From the NCBI GenBank assembly GCA_026003355.1, contig BPHC01000014.1, forward strand, positions 1-55,322: a DNA stretch of 55,322 bases, in the 5' to 3' direction. Within the stretch, counting starts at the first letter, position 1, and each line of letters starts with the position of its first letter. This DNA is from Cyclobacteriaceae bacterium (lineage in GTDB: Bacteria; Bacteroidota; Bacteroidia; Cytophagales; Cyclobacteriaceae). The notes beneath the pieces were generated by a model. The model saw nothing but the letters and a program-made list of their open reading frames with translations. It had not been told where the DNA came from and did not search any database. A program made the position numbers and the translations under genes. Positions 34,639-42,973 of the stretch are shown one piece after another.

Positions 34639-35904
34639 TCAGGTTGCGCGTATGGCCAGAACCGGATCCATACGTGCGGCCACGGCAGCCGGCACAATTC
34701 CCGAAATGAGGCCAATAACGCTGGCCACACCAAGTCCGAGCACAATATTTTTGACCGACAGTACCACCTCCAGGCTGCCCAGCGGCAGAAAGGTAATAAG
34801 ATAAGTAAGCAGCAAACCTGCCAGGCCACCTATGAGGCTTAGAAATACCGCCTCGAACAAAAACTGCGACAGGATAAAGAAGTTTTTTGCGCCTACCGAC
34901 TTCTGCAGACCAATAAGAGGAGTACGTTCCTTAACCGAAACAAACATTATGTTGGCAATTCCAAACCCGCCAACCAGCATGGCAAAGCCCCCGATAATCC
35001 ATCCGGCAATGCTTACTCCGTTAAACAGGCCGGTGATGATCGACATAACGGCTTCCGGGCGGTTGATGGCAAAGTTATCTTTTTGAACGGGCCGCAAACC
35101 GCGCTTGCTTCGCAGCATGCCCCGCACTTCATTTTCCAGCTCCACCAGCCCTACATCGCTGTCAAAACCCTTTATTCCGATTGTCGACTCAATCTCGTTC
35201 CAGCGACCCGTGCCGGTTTGATACATTTTCCGGAAGGTGTTATACGGAACAATCACCGCGTAGTCGTTGCTGCTGTTGCCAAACAGGCCCGTGCCTTCTT
35301 CTTTTACAGAGCCTACCACGGTAAACTGAACATCGCGTATTTTAATGGTTTTACCTACAGGATCTTCGTTATTGGGAAACAACGTTTGCTTAACCTGAAA
35401 CCCGATAACGGCCACATTGCGGCCGGCGGCCAGTTCATCGGGTGTAAGGTAACGCCCGTTCTGCACCGGCACATCGAATATTTTATCGTAGCCTTCGCTG
35501 CCCCCTACCAGCCGAACCTGCCCCAGGCTGTTGCTGTTGCGTTTAACCACCACATTGTTCCGCTCGGCCGTAATGCAAATGGAACTGGCATGCTTCAGGT
35601 TTTGCTGAAGCAACCTGTACTCCATATAGGAAGGTGTAGGTCTGCGCCAGAACTCCCACCACTTGTACTGGCCGTCATTGTCGGCTAGCCATGGCCATTT
35701 GTCCACATAAATAACGCCGCTGCCAATAAAATTTAAGCTGTCTTTAATACCTTTTTCGAGCGAATCGACCAGGGTAAGCACAGTTATAATGGAGAAAATG
35801 CCTATGGTTACCCCCAGCAGGCTAAGTACTGTTCGGAGCAGGTTCGACTTGAGCGCCTTCCAGGCAAACCGGAAACTTTCAAGGATTTGGCGGATTATAT
35901 ACAT
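34639..35904 (-). CDS. MacB/FtsX-type ABC transporter permease
   Basis: 421 residues. One N-terminal membrane helix (about 22-45), a large periplasmic MacB-like domain (about 46-290) and three C-terminal helices carrying the FtsX domain (GGFGIANIMFVSVKERTPLIGLQKSVGA). In MacB/LolC-type systems the permease works with a cytoplasmic ATPase in a mechanotransmission complex to export or extract lipoproteins, peptides or drugs. No ATPase gene is next to it, so its partner must be elsewhere. The substrate is unknown. Confidence 0.85.
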   Translation of the reverse strand: MYIIRQILESFRFAWKALKSNLLRTVLSLLGVTIGIFSIITVLTLVDSLEKGIKDSLNFIGSGVIYVDKWPWLADNDGQYKWWEFWRRPTPSYMEYRLLQQNLKHASSICITAERNNVVVKRNSNSLGQVRLVGGSEGYDKIFDVPVQNGRYLTPDELAAGRNVAVIGFQVKQTLFPNNEDPVGKTIKIRDVQFTVVGSVKEEGTGLFGNSSNDYAVIVPYNTFRKMYQTGTGRWNEIESTIGIKGFDSDVGLVELENEVRGMLRSKRGLRPVQKDNFAINRPEAVMSIITGLFNGVSIAGWIIGGFAMLVGGFGIANIMFVSVKERTPLIGLQKSVGAKNFFILSQFLFEAVFLSLIGGLAGLLLTYLITFLPLGSLEVVLSVKNIVLGLGVASVIGLISGIVPAAVAARMDPVLAIRAT

Positions 35905-36017
35905 GCAATGTATTTCAGGCGGGTTAGTCGGTATTTTAAACTTAAAATTACGAACTGCCGGGGCTTATATGGGCCTTTTGCCGGTTGGGTTAACTTCCAA
36001 TAAAATACCCGGCCAGC

Positions 36018-36048
36018 TTCGGAAATAGCACTTCTTGCCTTATTTTTG
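36018..36048 (+). promoter_or_regulatory. promoter of queA
   Basis: TTCG (36018-36021), 19 bases, TATTTTTG (36041-36048): a full -7 box and three of four bases of the -33 box. It lies 31 bases before the queA start. Confidence 0.55.
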
Positions 36049-36078
36049 CAACCTTTAATTTTAGTCCAGCCCCGGCTT

Positions 36079-37125
36079 ATGAAGCTTTCCGAATTTAAAT
36101 TCGATTTACCCGTTTCGCTCATTGCCCAGCGTCCGGCCGAAAACCGCGATGAATCGCGTATGATGGTGGTACACCGCGATACCGGTAAAATTGAACACCG
36201 CATTTTCAAGGATATTATTGAGTACTTCGGGCCCGGAGATGTAATGGTTGCCAACGACACCATGGTGTTTCCGGCCCGCCTGTACGGGCGAAAGGAAAAA
36301 ACAGGGGCCAAAATAGAGGTATTCCTGCTGCGCGAACTTAACCCCACCATGCACCTGTGGGATGTGTTGGTGGACCCGGCCCGTAAAATAAGAGTGGGCA
36401 ACAAGCTCTATTTTGGCAATGGCGACCTGGTTGCCGAGGTTATAGATAATACCACTTCGCGCGGAAGAACCATTCGTTTTCTGTTTGATGGCGACTCGGA
36501 GGCCTTCGATAAAGTAATCGATCAGCTTGGAGAAACCCCGCTTCCCAAATACATCAGAAGGAAGGTAGAACCCGAAGACCGCGAACGCTTTCAAACCATC
36601 TTTGCACGGCATAAAGGAGCTGTTGCCGCACCTACTGCCGGCCTGCACTTTACACGCCAGCTGGTAAAGCGGCTTGAGATAAAAGGAGTGAGCCTCTCTT
36701 TCATAACCCTGCACATTGGCCTGGGCACCTTTCGCAGCGTGGACGTGGAAGACCTGACCAAACACAAAATGGATTCTGAGAACTTCCGGGTACCACCCGA
36801 ATGCGTGGAAGTGGTTAACAAAGCCCTCGATAACAAAAAACGTGTGTGTGCCATTGGCACCACGGTTGCCCGTGCACTCGAATCATCCGTTTCGGCTACC
36901 AATAAACTAAAGGCAAAAGAAGGCTGGACCGATAAGTTCATTTTTCCGCCTTACGAATTCAAAATCATCAATTCGCTCATCACCAACTTCCACGCCCCTG
37001 AGTCTACCCTGCTCATGATGGCTGCAGCTTTTGGCGGATATGAGCTTATTATGGAGGCATACAAAGTGGCCAGGAAAGAAAAGTACAAGTTTCTTACCTA
37101 TGGCGACTGTATGCTTATACTATAA
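36079..37125 (+). CDS. queA: S-adenosylmethionine:tRNA ribosyltransferase-isomerase
   Basis: 348 residues. It transfers the ribosyl part of S-adenosylmethionine to preQ1 in tRNA during queuosine synthesis. Family signatures are [53 protein letters not shown] and [20 protein letters not shown]. The ATG at 36079 matches the family start; an in-frame non-ATG codon 33 bases earlier lies within the promoter region. No other queuosine gene is adjacent. Confidence 0.95.
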   Translation: MKLSEFKFDLPVSLIAQRPAENRDESRMMVVHRDTGKIEHRIFKDIIEYFGPGDVMVANDTMVFPARLYGRKEKTGAKIEVFLLRELNPTMHLWDVLVDPARKIRVGNKLYFGNGDLVAEVIDNTTSRGRTIRFLFDGDSEAFDKVIDQLGETPLPKYIRRKVEPEDRERFQTIFARHKGAVAAPTAGLHFTRQLVKRLEIKGVSLSFITLHIGLGTFRSVDVEDLTKHKMDSENFRVPPECVEVVNKALDNKKRVCAIGTTVARALESSVSATNKLKAKEGWTDKFIFPPYEFKIINSLITNFHAPESTLLMMAAAFGGYELIMEAYKVARKEKYKFLTYGDCMLIL

Positions 37126-37128
37126 CTC

Positions 37129-37380
37129 CTATTTAACCTCACGAATCAGGTAAAGAAAAATGAGCAAGCCCACCGGGTACAGCAAAAAATATTGCATACC
37201 TGGCCTGAACACACCAATAAACATACCTACAGGAGAAAAAAGCAGAATAAGCCCGGCCACAATAACCAGGGTTTTCTTCCACGGAACAATGGGCTCCTGA
37301 ATAACCATAAAAAGCCGGTGCACCAAATAGGTAACCACAACAACATTAAAGGCAATAATCAGCAGGCGCAGCAAAATCAT
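37129..37380 (-). CDS. small membrane protein, unknown
   Basis: 83 residues from ATG 37380. Two or three hydrophobic helices (ILLRLLIIAFNVVVVTYLVH; KKTLVIVAGLILLFSPVGMFIGV; YFLLYPVGLLIFLYLI) with a short charged tail REVK. No family recognised. It diverges from ispD across 25 bases and converges on queA with a three-base gap. Confidence 0.6.
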   Translation of the reverse strand: MILLRLLIIAFNVVVVTYLVHRLFMVIQEPIVPWKKTLVIVAGLILLFSPVGMFIGVFRPGMQYFLLYPVGLLIFLYLIREVK

Positions 37381-37405
37381 AGCAAAGTGTAATTTTACCC
37401 AATAT

Positions 37406-38113
37406 ATGAAGATGGCCGAATATGCCCTGATTGTTGCCGGAGGCAAGGGAACGCGCATTAAGAGCAAATTGCCCAAGCAGTTTATTGAAATAGCCGGCCT
37501 GCCCGTGCTGATGCACACCCTGAACGCCTTTTACCGCTACACACCCGATATACAGGTGGTACTGGTTTTGCCTGAAGACGACTTCGGCCTGTGGCAGCAG
37601 TTGTGTACTGCTTTTAACTTTAAAAAACCTCACCTTCTGCGTGCCGGTGGCGATTCGCGTTTTCAGTCGGTTAAAAAAGGCCTGGAAGCAATAGAAGGCC
37701 CCGGCCTGGTGTGCATTCATGACGGCGTCCGGCCACTGGTACACGAGGCCCTGATTGCCGCCTCGTTCCGGCTGGCGGCTATCCATGGTTCGGCTGTGGC
37801 CGCTGTGAGACTTAAAGAATCCATTCGCATGACCGACCAGGACAAAACCCAGGCAACCGATCGATCCAGGTTCAGGATAATCCAAACCCCGCAAACCTTC
37901 CGCGTTGAGCTGATTAAGGAAGCCTACACCATAAAAGAAGACCCAAGCCTGACTGACGATGCCTCGGTAGCCGAAAGGGCCGGGCATACCATATCGTTGT
38001 TTGAGGGCAGCTATGAAAACATTAAAATTACCACTACCGAAGACCTGATAATTGCCGAAGCATTGCTGCAATACCGCGAAAAACAAAAAGCCGGCACGGG
38101 CCGGCCTTCCTGA
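37406..38113 (+). CDS. ispD: 2-C-methyl-D-erythritol 4-phosphate cytidylyltransferase
   Basis: 235 residues. Third step of the non-mevalonate isoprenoid pathway: it joins CTP to methylerythritol phosphate. Visible are the nucleotide-binding loop VAGGKGTRIKSKLPKQF, IHDGVRPLV, QTPQTFR and the end KITTTEDLIIAEALL. The upstream leader is very short (25 bases to the divergent small gene). The 3' end contains the terminator of the converging DUF2795 gene. Confidence 0.95.
   Translation: MKMAEYALIVAGGKGTRIKSKLPKQFIEIAGLPVLMHTLNAFYRYTPDIQVVLVLPEDDFGLWQQLCTAFNFKKPHLLRAGGDSRFQSVKKGLEAIEGPGLVCIHDGVRPLVHEALIAASFRLAAIHGSAVAAVRLKESIRMTDQDKTQATDRSRFRIIQTPQTFRVELIKEAYTIKEDPSLTDDASVAERAGHTISLFEGSYENIKITTTEDLIIAEALLQYREKQKAGTGRPS
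38085..38105 (-). terminator. terminator of the DUF2795 gene, inside the 3' end of ispD
   Basis: GCCGGC (38090-38095) pairs with GCCGGC (38100-38105), giving on the minus strand a GC-rich stem followed by TTTTTG and more T. It is 27 bases after the DUF2795 stop and overlaps ispD codons. Confidence 0.65.
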
Positions 38114-38131
38114 ACTGTAAAGGCTAAGATA

Positions 38132-38353
38132 TCAGTACTCGTCTTCGTTGAAAAAGAAATCTTCCTTGGTAGGATAATCCGGCCAGATTTCCTCAATGCT
38201 TTCGTAAGGCTGGCCGTCATCTTCCAGTTCCTGAAGGTTCTCCACCACTTCCAGTGGCGCACCCGACCGGATGGAGTAATCAATTAATTCGTCTTTGGTA
38301 GCCGGCCAGGGCGCATCTTCCAGATACGAGGCTAATTCGAGTGTCCAATACAT
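38132..38353 (-). CDS. DUF2795 domain protein
   Basis: 73 residues, acidic. The sequence YWTLELASYLEDAPWPATKDELIDYSIRSGAPLEVVENLQ is typical of DUF2795, a small predicted nucleic-acid- or protein-binding fold of unknown role. The end IWPDYPTKEDFFFNEDEY is common to Bacteroidota members. The ATG at 38353 is supported by a complete Shine-Dalgarno (AGGAGG) and a promoter at 38381-38411. Confidence 0.85.
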   Translation of the reverse strand: MYWTLELASYLEDAPWPATKDELIDYSIRSGAPLEVVENLQELEDDGQPYESIEEIWPDYPTKEDFFFNEDEY

Positions 38354-38380
38354 AGGCAAACCTCCTTTTTTAATTTTCCG

Positions 38381-38411
38381 CAAAAATAAAATTTAAACAA
38401 CGCAGGACAAC
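38381..38411 (-). promoter_or_regulatory. promoter of the DUF2795 gene
   Basis: On the minus strand GTTG (38408-38411), 19 bases, TATTTTTG (38381-38388): a full -7 box and three of four bases of the -33 box. Confidence 0.6.
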
Positions 38412-38463
38412 ACCCCTGCTGCCGGGCAGTTCATCTGCCCAAAACCAACCGGGTAACCCCTGC

Positions 38464-38497
38464 TTTGCGGGCAGTTGCCCAAAAAAGCTCATATTTG
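38464..38497 (+). promoter_or_regulatory. promoter of ettA
   Basis: TTTG (38464-38467), 22 bases, CATATTTG (38490-38497); only the first base of the -7 box differs from consensus. The leader to the ATG at 38535 is about 30 bases. Confidence 0.65.
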
Positions 38498-38534
38498 CGA
38501 CCGCATTAACTGCCTTATCCCTAAAAAAATTCCC

Positions 38535-40217
38535 ATGGCTGACGAAAAAATTATCTTTTCCATGGCGGGTGTTAGCAAAATATACCCCCCCAACAAGCAA
38601 GTCCTCAAAGACATTTACCTCTCCTTTTTTTATGGCGCCAAAATCGGGGTGCTGGGACTTAACGGTTCGGGTAAATCGACCCTGCTGCGCATCATTGCCG
38701 GCATCGACAAAGATTATCAGGGCGAGGTGGTATCCGACCTGTCGTACACCGTTGGCCTGCTGGAACAGGAACCCCAGCTGGACAAATCCAAAACCGTTCG
38801 GGAAATTGTAGAAGAGGGTGTACAACAAACCATTGCCCTGCTCAGGGAGTTTGAGGCGGTAAACGAAAAATTTGCCGACCCCGCTGTGCTGGAAGATCCC
38901 AACGCCATGGAAAAACTCATCGCCCGCCAGGGCGAAATACAGGAAAAGCTGGACGCCCTCGATGCCTGGGAACTGGACCACAAACTGGAACGCGCCATGG
39001 ATGCCCTGCGTTGCCCCCCGCCCGATGCAAAAGTCGAACACCTTTCGGGTGGCGAAAAACGAAGGGTGGCGCTGTGCAGGCTGCTGCTGCAACAACCCGA
39101 TGTACTGCTGCTGGACGAACCCACCAACCACCTCGATGCCGAGTCGGTACTTTGGCTGGAACAGCACCTTAAGCAATATAAGGGCACGGTTATAGCCGTT
39201 ACCCACGACCGCTATTTTCTGGACAACGTGGCCGGCTGGATTCTTGAGCTGGACCGCGGTGAGGGCATCCCCTGGAAGGGCAATTACTCATCGTGGCTGG
39301 AACAGAAACAAAAGCGCCTGGCCCAGGAAGAAAAAACCGAATCGAAAAGGCAAAAAACCCTTGAACGCGAACTGGAGTGGGTGCGTATGAGCCCCAAAGG
39401 GCGGCACGCCAAAGCCAAAGCACGCCTTACCGCCTACGAAAAACTGCTGAGCCAGGAGGTAAAAGAACGGGAAGAAAAACTGGAGCTGTTTATACCCCCT
39501 GGTCCCCGGCTGGGCAACAAGGTTATCGAGGCCAAAAACGTAAGCAAGGCATTTGGCGATAAACTGCTAATGGAAAACCTCACCTTTTCACTGCCGCCGG
39601 CAGGAATTGTTGGGGTAATAGGTCCTAACGGCGCAGGAAAAACCACCTTGTTTAAAATGATTATTGGCAAGGAAAAGCCCGACTCCGGAACCTTTGAAGT
39701 AGGCGAAACCGTAAAAATTGCCTACGTAGATCAGGAACATGATGACCTGAAGCCCGATGATACCGTGTGGCAGGCCATCACCGGAGGGCACGATGTAATA
39801 CTGCTGGGCGGCCGCGAAATAAACAGCAGGGCCTATGTGGGTAAGTTTAACTTTAGCGGTACCGACCAGCAGCGTAAAATAAGAGAACTTTCCGGAGGCA
39901 TGCGCAACCGCGTGCACCTGGCCATTGCCCTGAAGCAGGGCGGTAACCTGTTGCTGCTGGATGAGCCCACCAACGACCTGGACGTTAACACCCTGAGGGC
40001 ACTGGAAGAAGCCCTGGAAAACTTTGCCGGCTGTGCCGTTATTATATCGCACGACCGGTGGTTTCTGGACCGGGTGTGCACACACATTCTTGCTTTTGAG
40101 GGCAACTCGCAGGTATACTGGTTTGAGGGAACTTTCAGTGAATACGAAGAGAATAAAAAGAAGCGACTGGGCGATGACCAGCCGCATCGTATTAAATATA
40201 AAAAACTTGTAAGCTGA
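38535..40217 (+). CDS. ettA: energy-dependent translational throttle protein EttA (ABC-F)
   Basis: 560 residues; cytoplasmic ABC-F ATPase that binds the ribosomal E site and gates translation according to the ATP/ADP level. Two nucleotide-binding domains: Walker A GLNGSGKST near 43 and GPNGAGKTT near 362, signatures LSGGEKRRVALC and LSGGMRNRVHLA, and Walker B LLLDEPTNHLD and LLLDEPTNDLD. Between them lies the linker with EWVRMSPKGRHAKAKARL. It ends in EYEENKKKRLGDDQPHRIKYKKL. ATG 38535 fits both the family start and the promoter. Confidence 0.95.
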   Translation: MADEKIIFSMAGVSKIYPPNKQVLKDIYLSFFYGAKIGVLGLNGSGKSTLLRIIAGIDKDYQGEVVSDLSYTVGLLEQEPQLDKSKTVREIVEEGVQQTIALLREFEAVNEKFADPAVLEDPNAMEKLIARQGEIQEKLDALDAWELDHKLERAMDALRCPPPDAKVEHLSGGEKRRVALCRLLLQQPDVLLLDEPTNHLDAESVLWLEQHLKQYKGTVIAVTHDRYFLDNVAGWILELDRGEGIPWKGNYSSWLEQKQKRLAQEEKTESKRQKTLERELEWVRMSPKGRHAKAKARLTAYEKLLSQEVKEREEKLELFIPPGPRLGNKVIEAKNVSKAFGDKLLMENLTFSLPPAGIVGVIGPNGAGKTTLFKMIIGKEKPDSGTFEVGETVKIAYVDQEHDDLKPDDTVWQAITGGHDVILLGGREINSRAYVGKFNFSGTDQQRKIRELSGGMRNRVHLAIALKQGGNLLLLDEPTNDLDVNTLRALEEALENFAGCAVIISHDRWFLDRVCTHILAFEGNSQVYWFEGTFSEYEENKKKRLGDDQPHRIKYKKLVS

Positions 40218-40280
40218 GGTGCACTTACCTCTATTTCCGGATTACATAAATTTTTGTTTCAGGCCAGTTTCCATCCGATT

Positions 40281-40655
40281 ATGAACGGAAAAATGATATC
40301 CACTATCGCTCTGCTTATCCTTTCCAACACCTTCATGACCTTTGCCTGGTACGGGCATTTGAAGTTTAAGGAAATGAAATGGACCCAGAACCTTCCCCTG
40401 TTTACCATTATCCTCATTAGCTGGGGTATTGCCTTTTTTGAGTATCTGCTTCAGGTACCGGCCAACCGCATGGGCTTTAAAGCCTATGGCGGCCCCTTTT
40501 CATTGGTTCAACTTAAGGTTTTGCAGGAAGTTATTACCCTGACTGTATTTGTGGCTTTTTCATTGCTGGTGTTTAAAAATGAATCTTTCCGATGGAATCA
40601 CCTCATCGGGTTCTTCTTTCTGGTACTGGCTGTATATTTTATCTTTAAAAAATAA
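40281..40655 (+). CDS. DUF486 family membrane protein
   Basis: 124 residues with four membrane helices. The hallmarks TFAWYGHLKF, SWGIAFFEYLLQVPANR and FSLVQLKVLQEVITL identify the DUF486 family, a small DMT-like membrane protein of unknown transport role. ATG 40281 is preferred to an earlier in-frame codon at 40254. It follows ettA by 63 bases and converges on the APC permease gene. Confidence 0.85.
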   Translation: MNGKMISTIALLILSNTFMTFAWYGHLKFKEMKWTQNLPLFTIILISWGIAFFEYLLQVPANRMGFKAYGGPFSLVQLKVLQEVITLTVFVAFSLLVFKNESFRWNHLIGFFFLVLAVYFIFKK

Positions 40656-40656
40656 C

Positions 40657-41973
40657 TTACAGGCGGGAACTCTTTTTATCTGATCCGGAAAGGCATTCGG
40701 GTGTTTGCACCCACGCATAAAACGGCAAGCCAGCCATTAGCAAAATAAAACCCCAGTACACCGCTTCCCTACCCGACCCTACTACCGCCCACATGGCGTA
40801 TCCCCAGGCCAGTAGCGCTACAGTAATCTTCCAGGAACTTACTTTTATTCCTTTGCTTTTTACCAAAAAAGATGTTACCGACAATAAAAAGGCAAACAGC
40901 GTGTTAAGCGTGCTAAGCAGTATAATAAAAGTATAGGTATCGGCCAGGCTCCGGCTAAAGTTCATGCCCATCATGACCGAAACCAGCAGGCTACCAAATA
41001 CCAATCCCGCTACCGGAACATCGCGCGTATTAGTTCGGGCAAAAAAAGCCGGAAACAGCCGGTCGCGTGCCGCTGCAAAGGGCATCTGTGCCTGAATAAG
41101 AATCCATCCATTCAGGGCGCCAAATGTTGAAATTACTGCTCCGGCTGCCACCAGGTACCGGCCCATATCACCAAACACCAACGCGGCGGCATCGGCAAAC
41201 GGGGCTGCCGAAGCATGCAAACCGGCCGGAGGTATTAAGCCCATTACGGCTATGGTGCTAACGGTGTATAGAACGGTGGTAAGCCCCGTTCCGATGATTG
41301 TTGCACGCGGAATAGTATGATGCGGATTGCGCACGTGCCCGGCAGGAACGGTGGCGCTTTCCAATCCTAAAAAAGCAAACAACGTAAGCGTGGTAGCCTG
41401 AGCCACCGCCAGCCAGCTGGGCTGGCTGCTGATGTTAAATGGGATAAAATGATTGCCATTAAAGTAAATAAAACCGGCAATAGTAACGATAAGCAGGGGA
41501 ATGATTTTCAACACTGTGGTAATAACCTGAACAACACCTGCCTGCCTGATGCCCCGGGCATTAATCCAAGTTAGCAGCCAGATAGCTGCCAAACCGGCAG
41601 CAACTGCCAACAACGGAGTGGTGCTCAGTGCAGGAATAAAAGCCGACAGATAGCTTACAAACGCCACGGTTATAGCCGCATTGGTACTCCAGCATGAAAT
41701 CCAGTAGCCCCATGCTACCAGAAAGGCGGCAAAAGGTCCGAGTCCTTCCCGCGTATAGGCATAGGGTCCGCCGGTAGCCGAAGGAAACCTTCTGCTAAGC
41801 CAGCCGAAAACCAGCGCCAGGCACATAGCACCCGTGCCCGAAACAAGCCACCCAATAAGGCTTATGCCTCCGAAAACTGCCAGCGATGCGGGCAACATAA
41901 ACAGGCCGCTGGCAATCATGTTGCCCATTACCAGGGCCGTACTGGTAAACAAGCCAATCCTTTTATTGCTCAT
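40657..41973 (-). CDS. APC-family amino acid permease
   Basis: 438 residues with 12 membrane helices. The first helix contains NMIASGLFMLPASLA, the substrate-backbone site GSG/ASG motif of the APC family, and helix 6 carries FAFLGLESATVPAGHVRNPHHTIPRA. Closest in style to the arginine/agmatine (AdiC) and related antiporter subfamily, but the substrate cannot be read from sequence. Its ATG overlaps the fdhD stop by four bases, so both genes form one unit. Confidence 0.85.
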   Translation of the reverse strand: MSNKRIGLFTSTALVMGNMIASGLFMLPASLAVFGGISLIGWLVSGTGAMCLALVFGWLSRRFPSATGGPYAYTREGLGPFAAFLVAWGYWISCWSTNAAITVAFVSYLSAFIPALSTTPLLAVAAGLAAIWLLTWINARGIRQAGVVQVITTVLKIIPLLIVTIAGFIYFNGNHFIPFNISSQPSWLAVAQATTLTLFAFLGLESATVPAGHVRNPHHTIPRATIIGTGLTTVLYTVSTIAVMGLIPPAGLHASAAPFADAAALVFGDMGRYLVAAGAVISTFGALNGWILIQAQMPFAAARDRLFPAFFARTNTRDVPVAGLVFGSLLVSVMMGMNFSRSLADTYTFIILLSTLNTLFAFLLSVTSFLVKSKGIKVSSWKITVALLAWGYAMWAVVGSGREAVYWGFILLMAGLPFYAWVQTPECLSGSDKKSSRL

Positions 41974-42809
41974 GTCGTGAGGCTTATGCGCTCAGAGCCC
42001 GAGTAAATATTAAACCGGTTTTCGCGGGCGAATCCCACAAGGGTTATATTGCATTGCCGGGCCAGCTCTACAGCCAGTGCTGAGGGGGCGCCTACGGCCA
42101 CCATAATTTCCACACCTGCCATTGCTGCTTTTTGAACCAGCTCGAAACCTGCGCGCCCGCTAACAAGCAATATGTAACCGTGCAGGGGCAACTGTTGCCG
42201 GGTAAACATAGCACCTATTACTTTATCAAGGGCATTGTGCCGGCCTACGTCTTCGCGCAGGCACACCAGCTCGCCCGTAGTTTTGAACAAGGCAGCAGCA
42301 TGGAGGCCACCGGTATGGGCAAACACCAGCTGATACCCGCACATACGTTCGGGAAGGCTGCCGATAAGACCGGAGGAAGCGGTACAGGAATGTGGCAAAA
42401 GTTTGCACTGTTGACGCACAGCTTCAATAGAGGTTTTGCCGCACACCCCGCAACTCGATGAAGTGTAGAAATGGCGCTGAAGTTTATGCCAATCGGGTAT
42501 TGTATGGGGTTGCAACTCTACCCTTACAATATTGGGTTGCTGTTGCCGGCCGGCATCCTGGCAATACACTATGTTTGATACATCGCCTCTATCATGAATT
42601 ATTCCTTCTGTAAATAAAAAACCAAGCACCAGTTCAAAGTCATGCCCCGGGGTTCGCATGGTTACCGACAGGGCACGCTGCTGCCGTTCAGCAACAGGGC
42701 CATAGCCCAGCCTGATCTCCAGCGGCTCTTCAACGGCCAAAAGGTCGGGCTTTTCCTTTATGCTTACTCCTTCCACGCACTGAATGCGAACGCCTGCGAC
42801 GGGTTCCAT
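41970..42809 (-). CDS. fdhD: sulfur carrier protein FdhD
   Basis: 279 residues. FdhD moves sulfur from the IscS desulfurase to the molybdenum cofactor of formate dehydrogenase. The persulfide motif CGVCGK lies near residue 118; MRTPGHDFELVLGFLFTEGII, CLREDVGRHNALDKVIG and VSGRAGFELVQKAAMAGV are also conserved. No formate dehydrogenase or molybdopterin gene is in the window. It is coupled to an APC permease. The 164 bases before it, towards dctM, show no gene or clear site. Confidence 0.92.
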   Translation of the reverse strand: MEPVAGVRIQCVEGVSIKEKPDLLAVEEPLEIRLGYGPVAERQQRALSVTMRTPGHDFELVLGFLFTEGIIHDRGDVSNIVYCQDAGRQQQPNIVRVELQPHTIPDWHKLQRHFYTSSSCGVCGKTSIEAVRQQCKLLPHSCTASSGLIGSLPERMCGYQLVFAHTGGLHAAALFKTTGELVCLREDVGRHNALDKVIGAMFTRQQLPLHGYILLVSGRAGFELVQKAAMAGVEIMVAVGAPSALAVELARQCNITLVGFARENRFNIYSGSERISLTT

Positions 42810-42973
42810 AAGGTTAAAAATAAGGCTTTAATGCAAGGAGTGGAACGAAAAAAGCAAAATTACCTGCCAAACTGTTGCTGTGCGGGAAAGGATCATTACG
42901 GGCAGCCGTACAGGTGGGCAATACCTAACCCGGTGGATTACAAATATCTTTCAGGTTAGCCTGTTTCCCGCGT

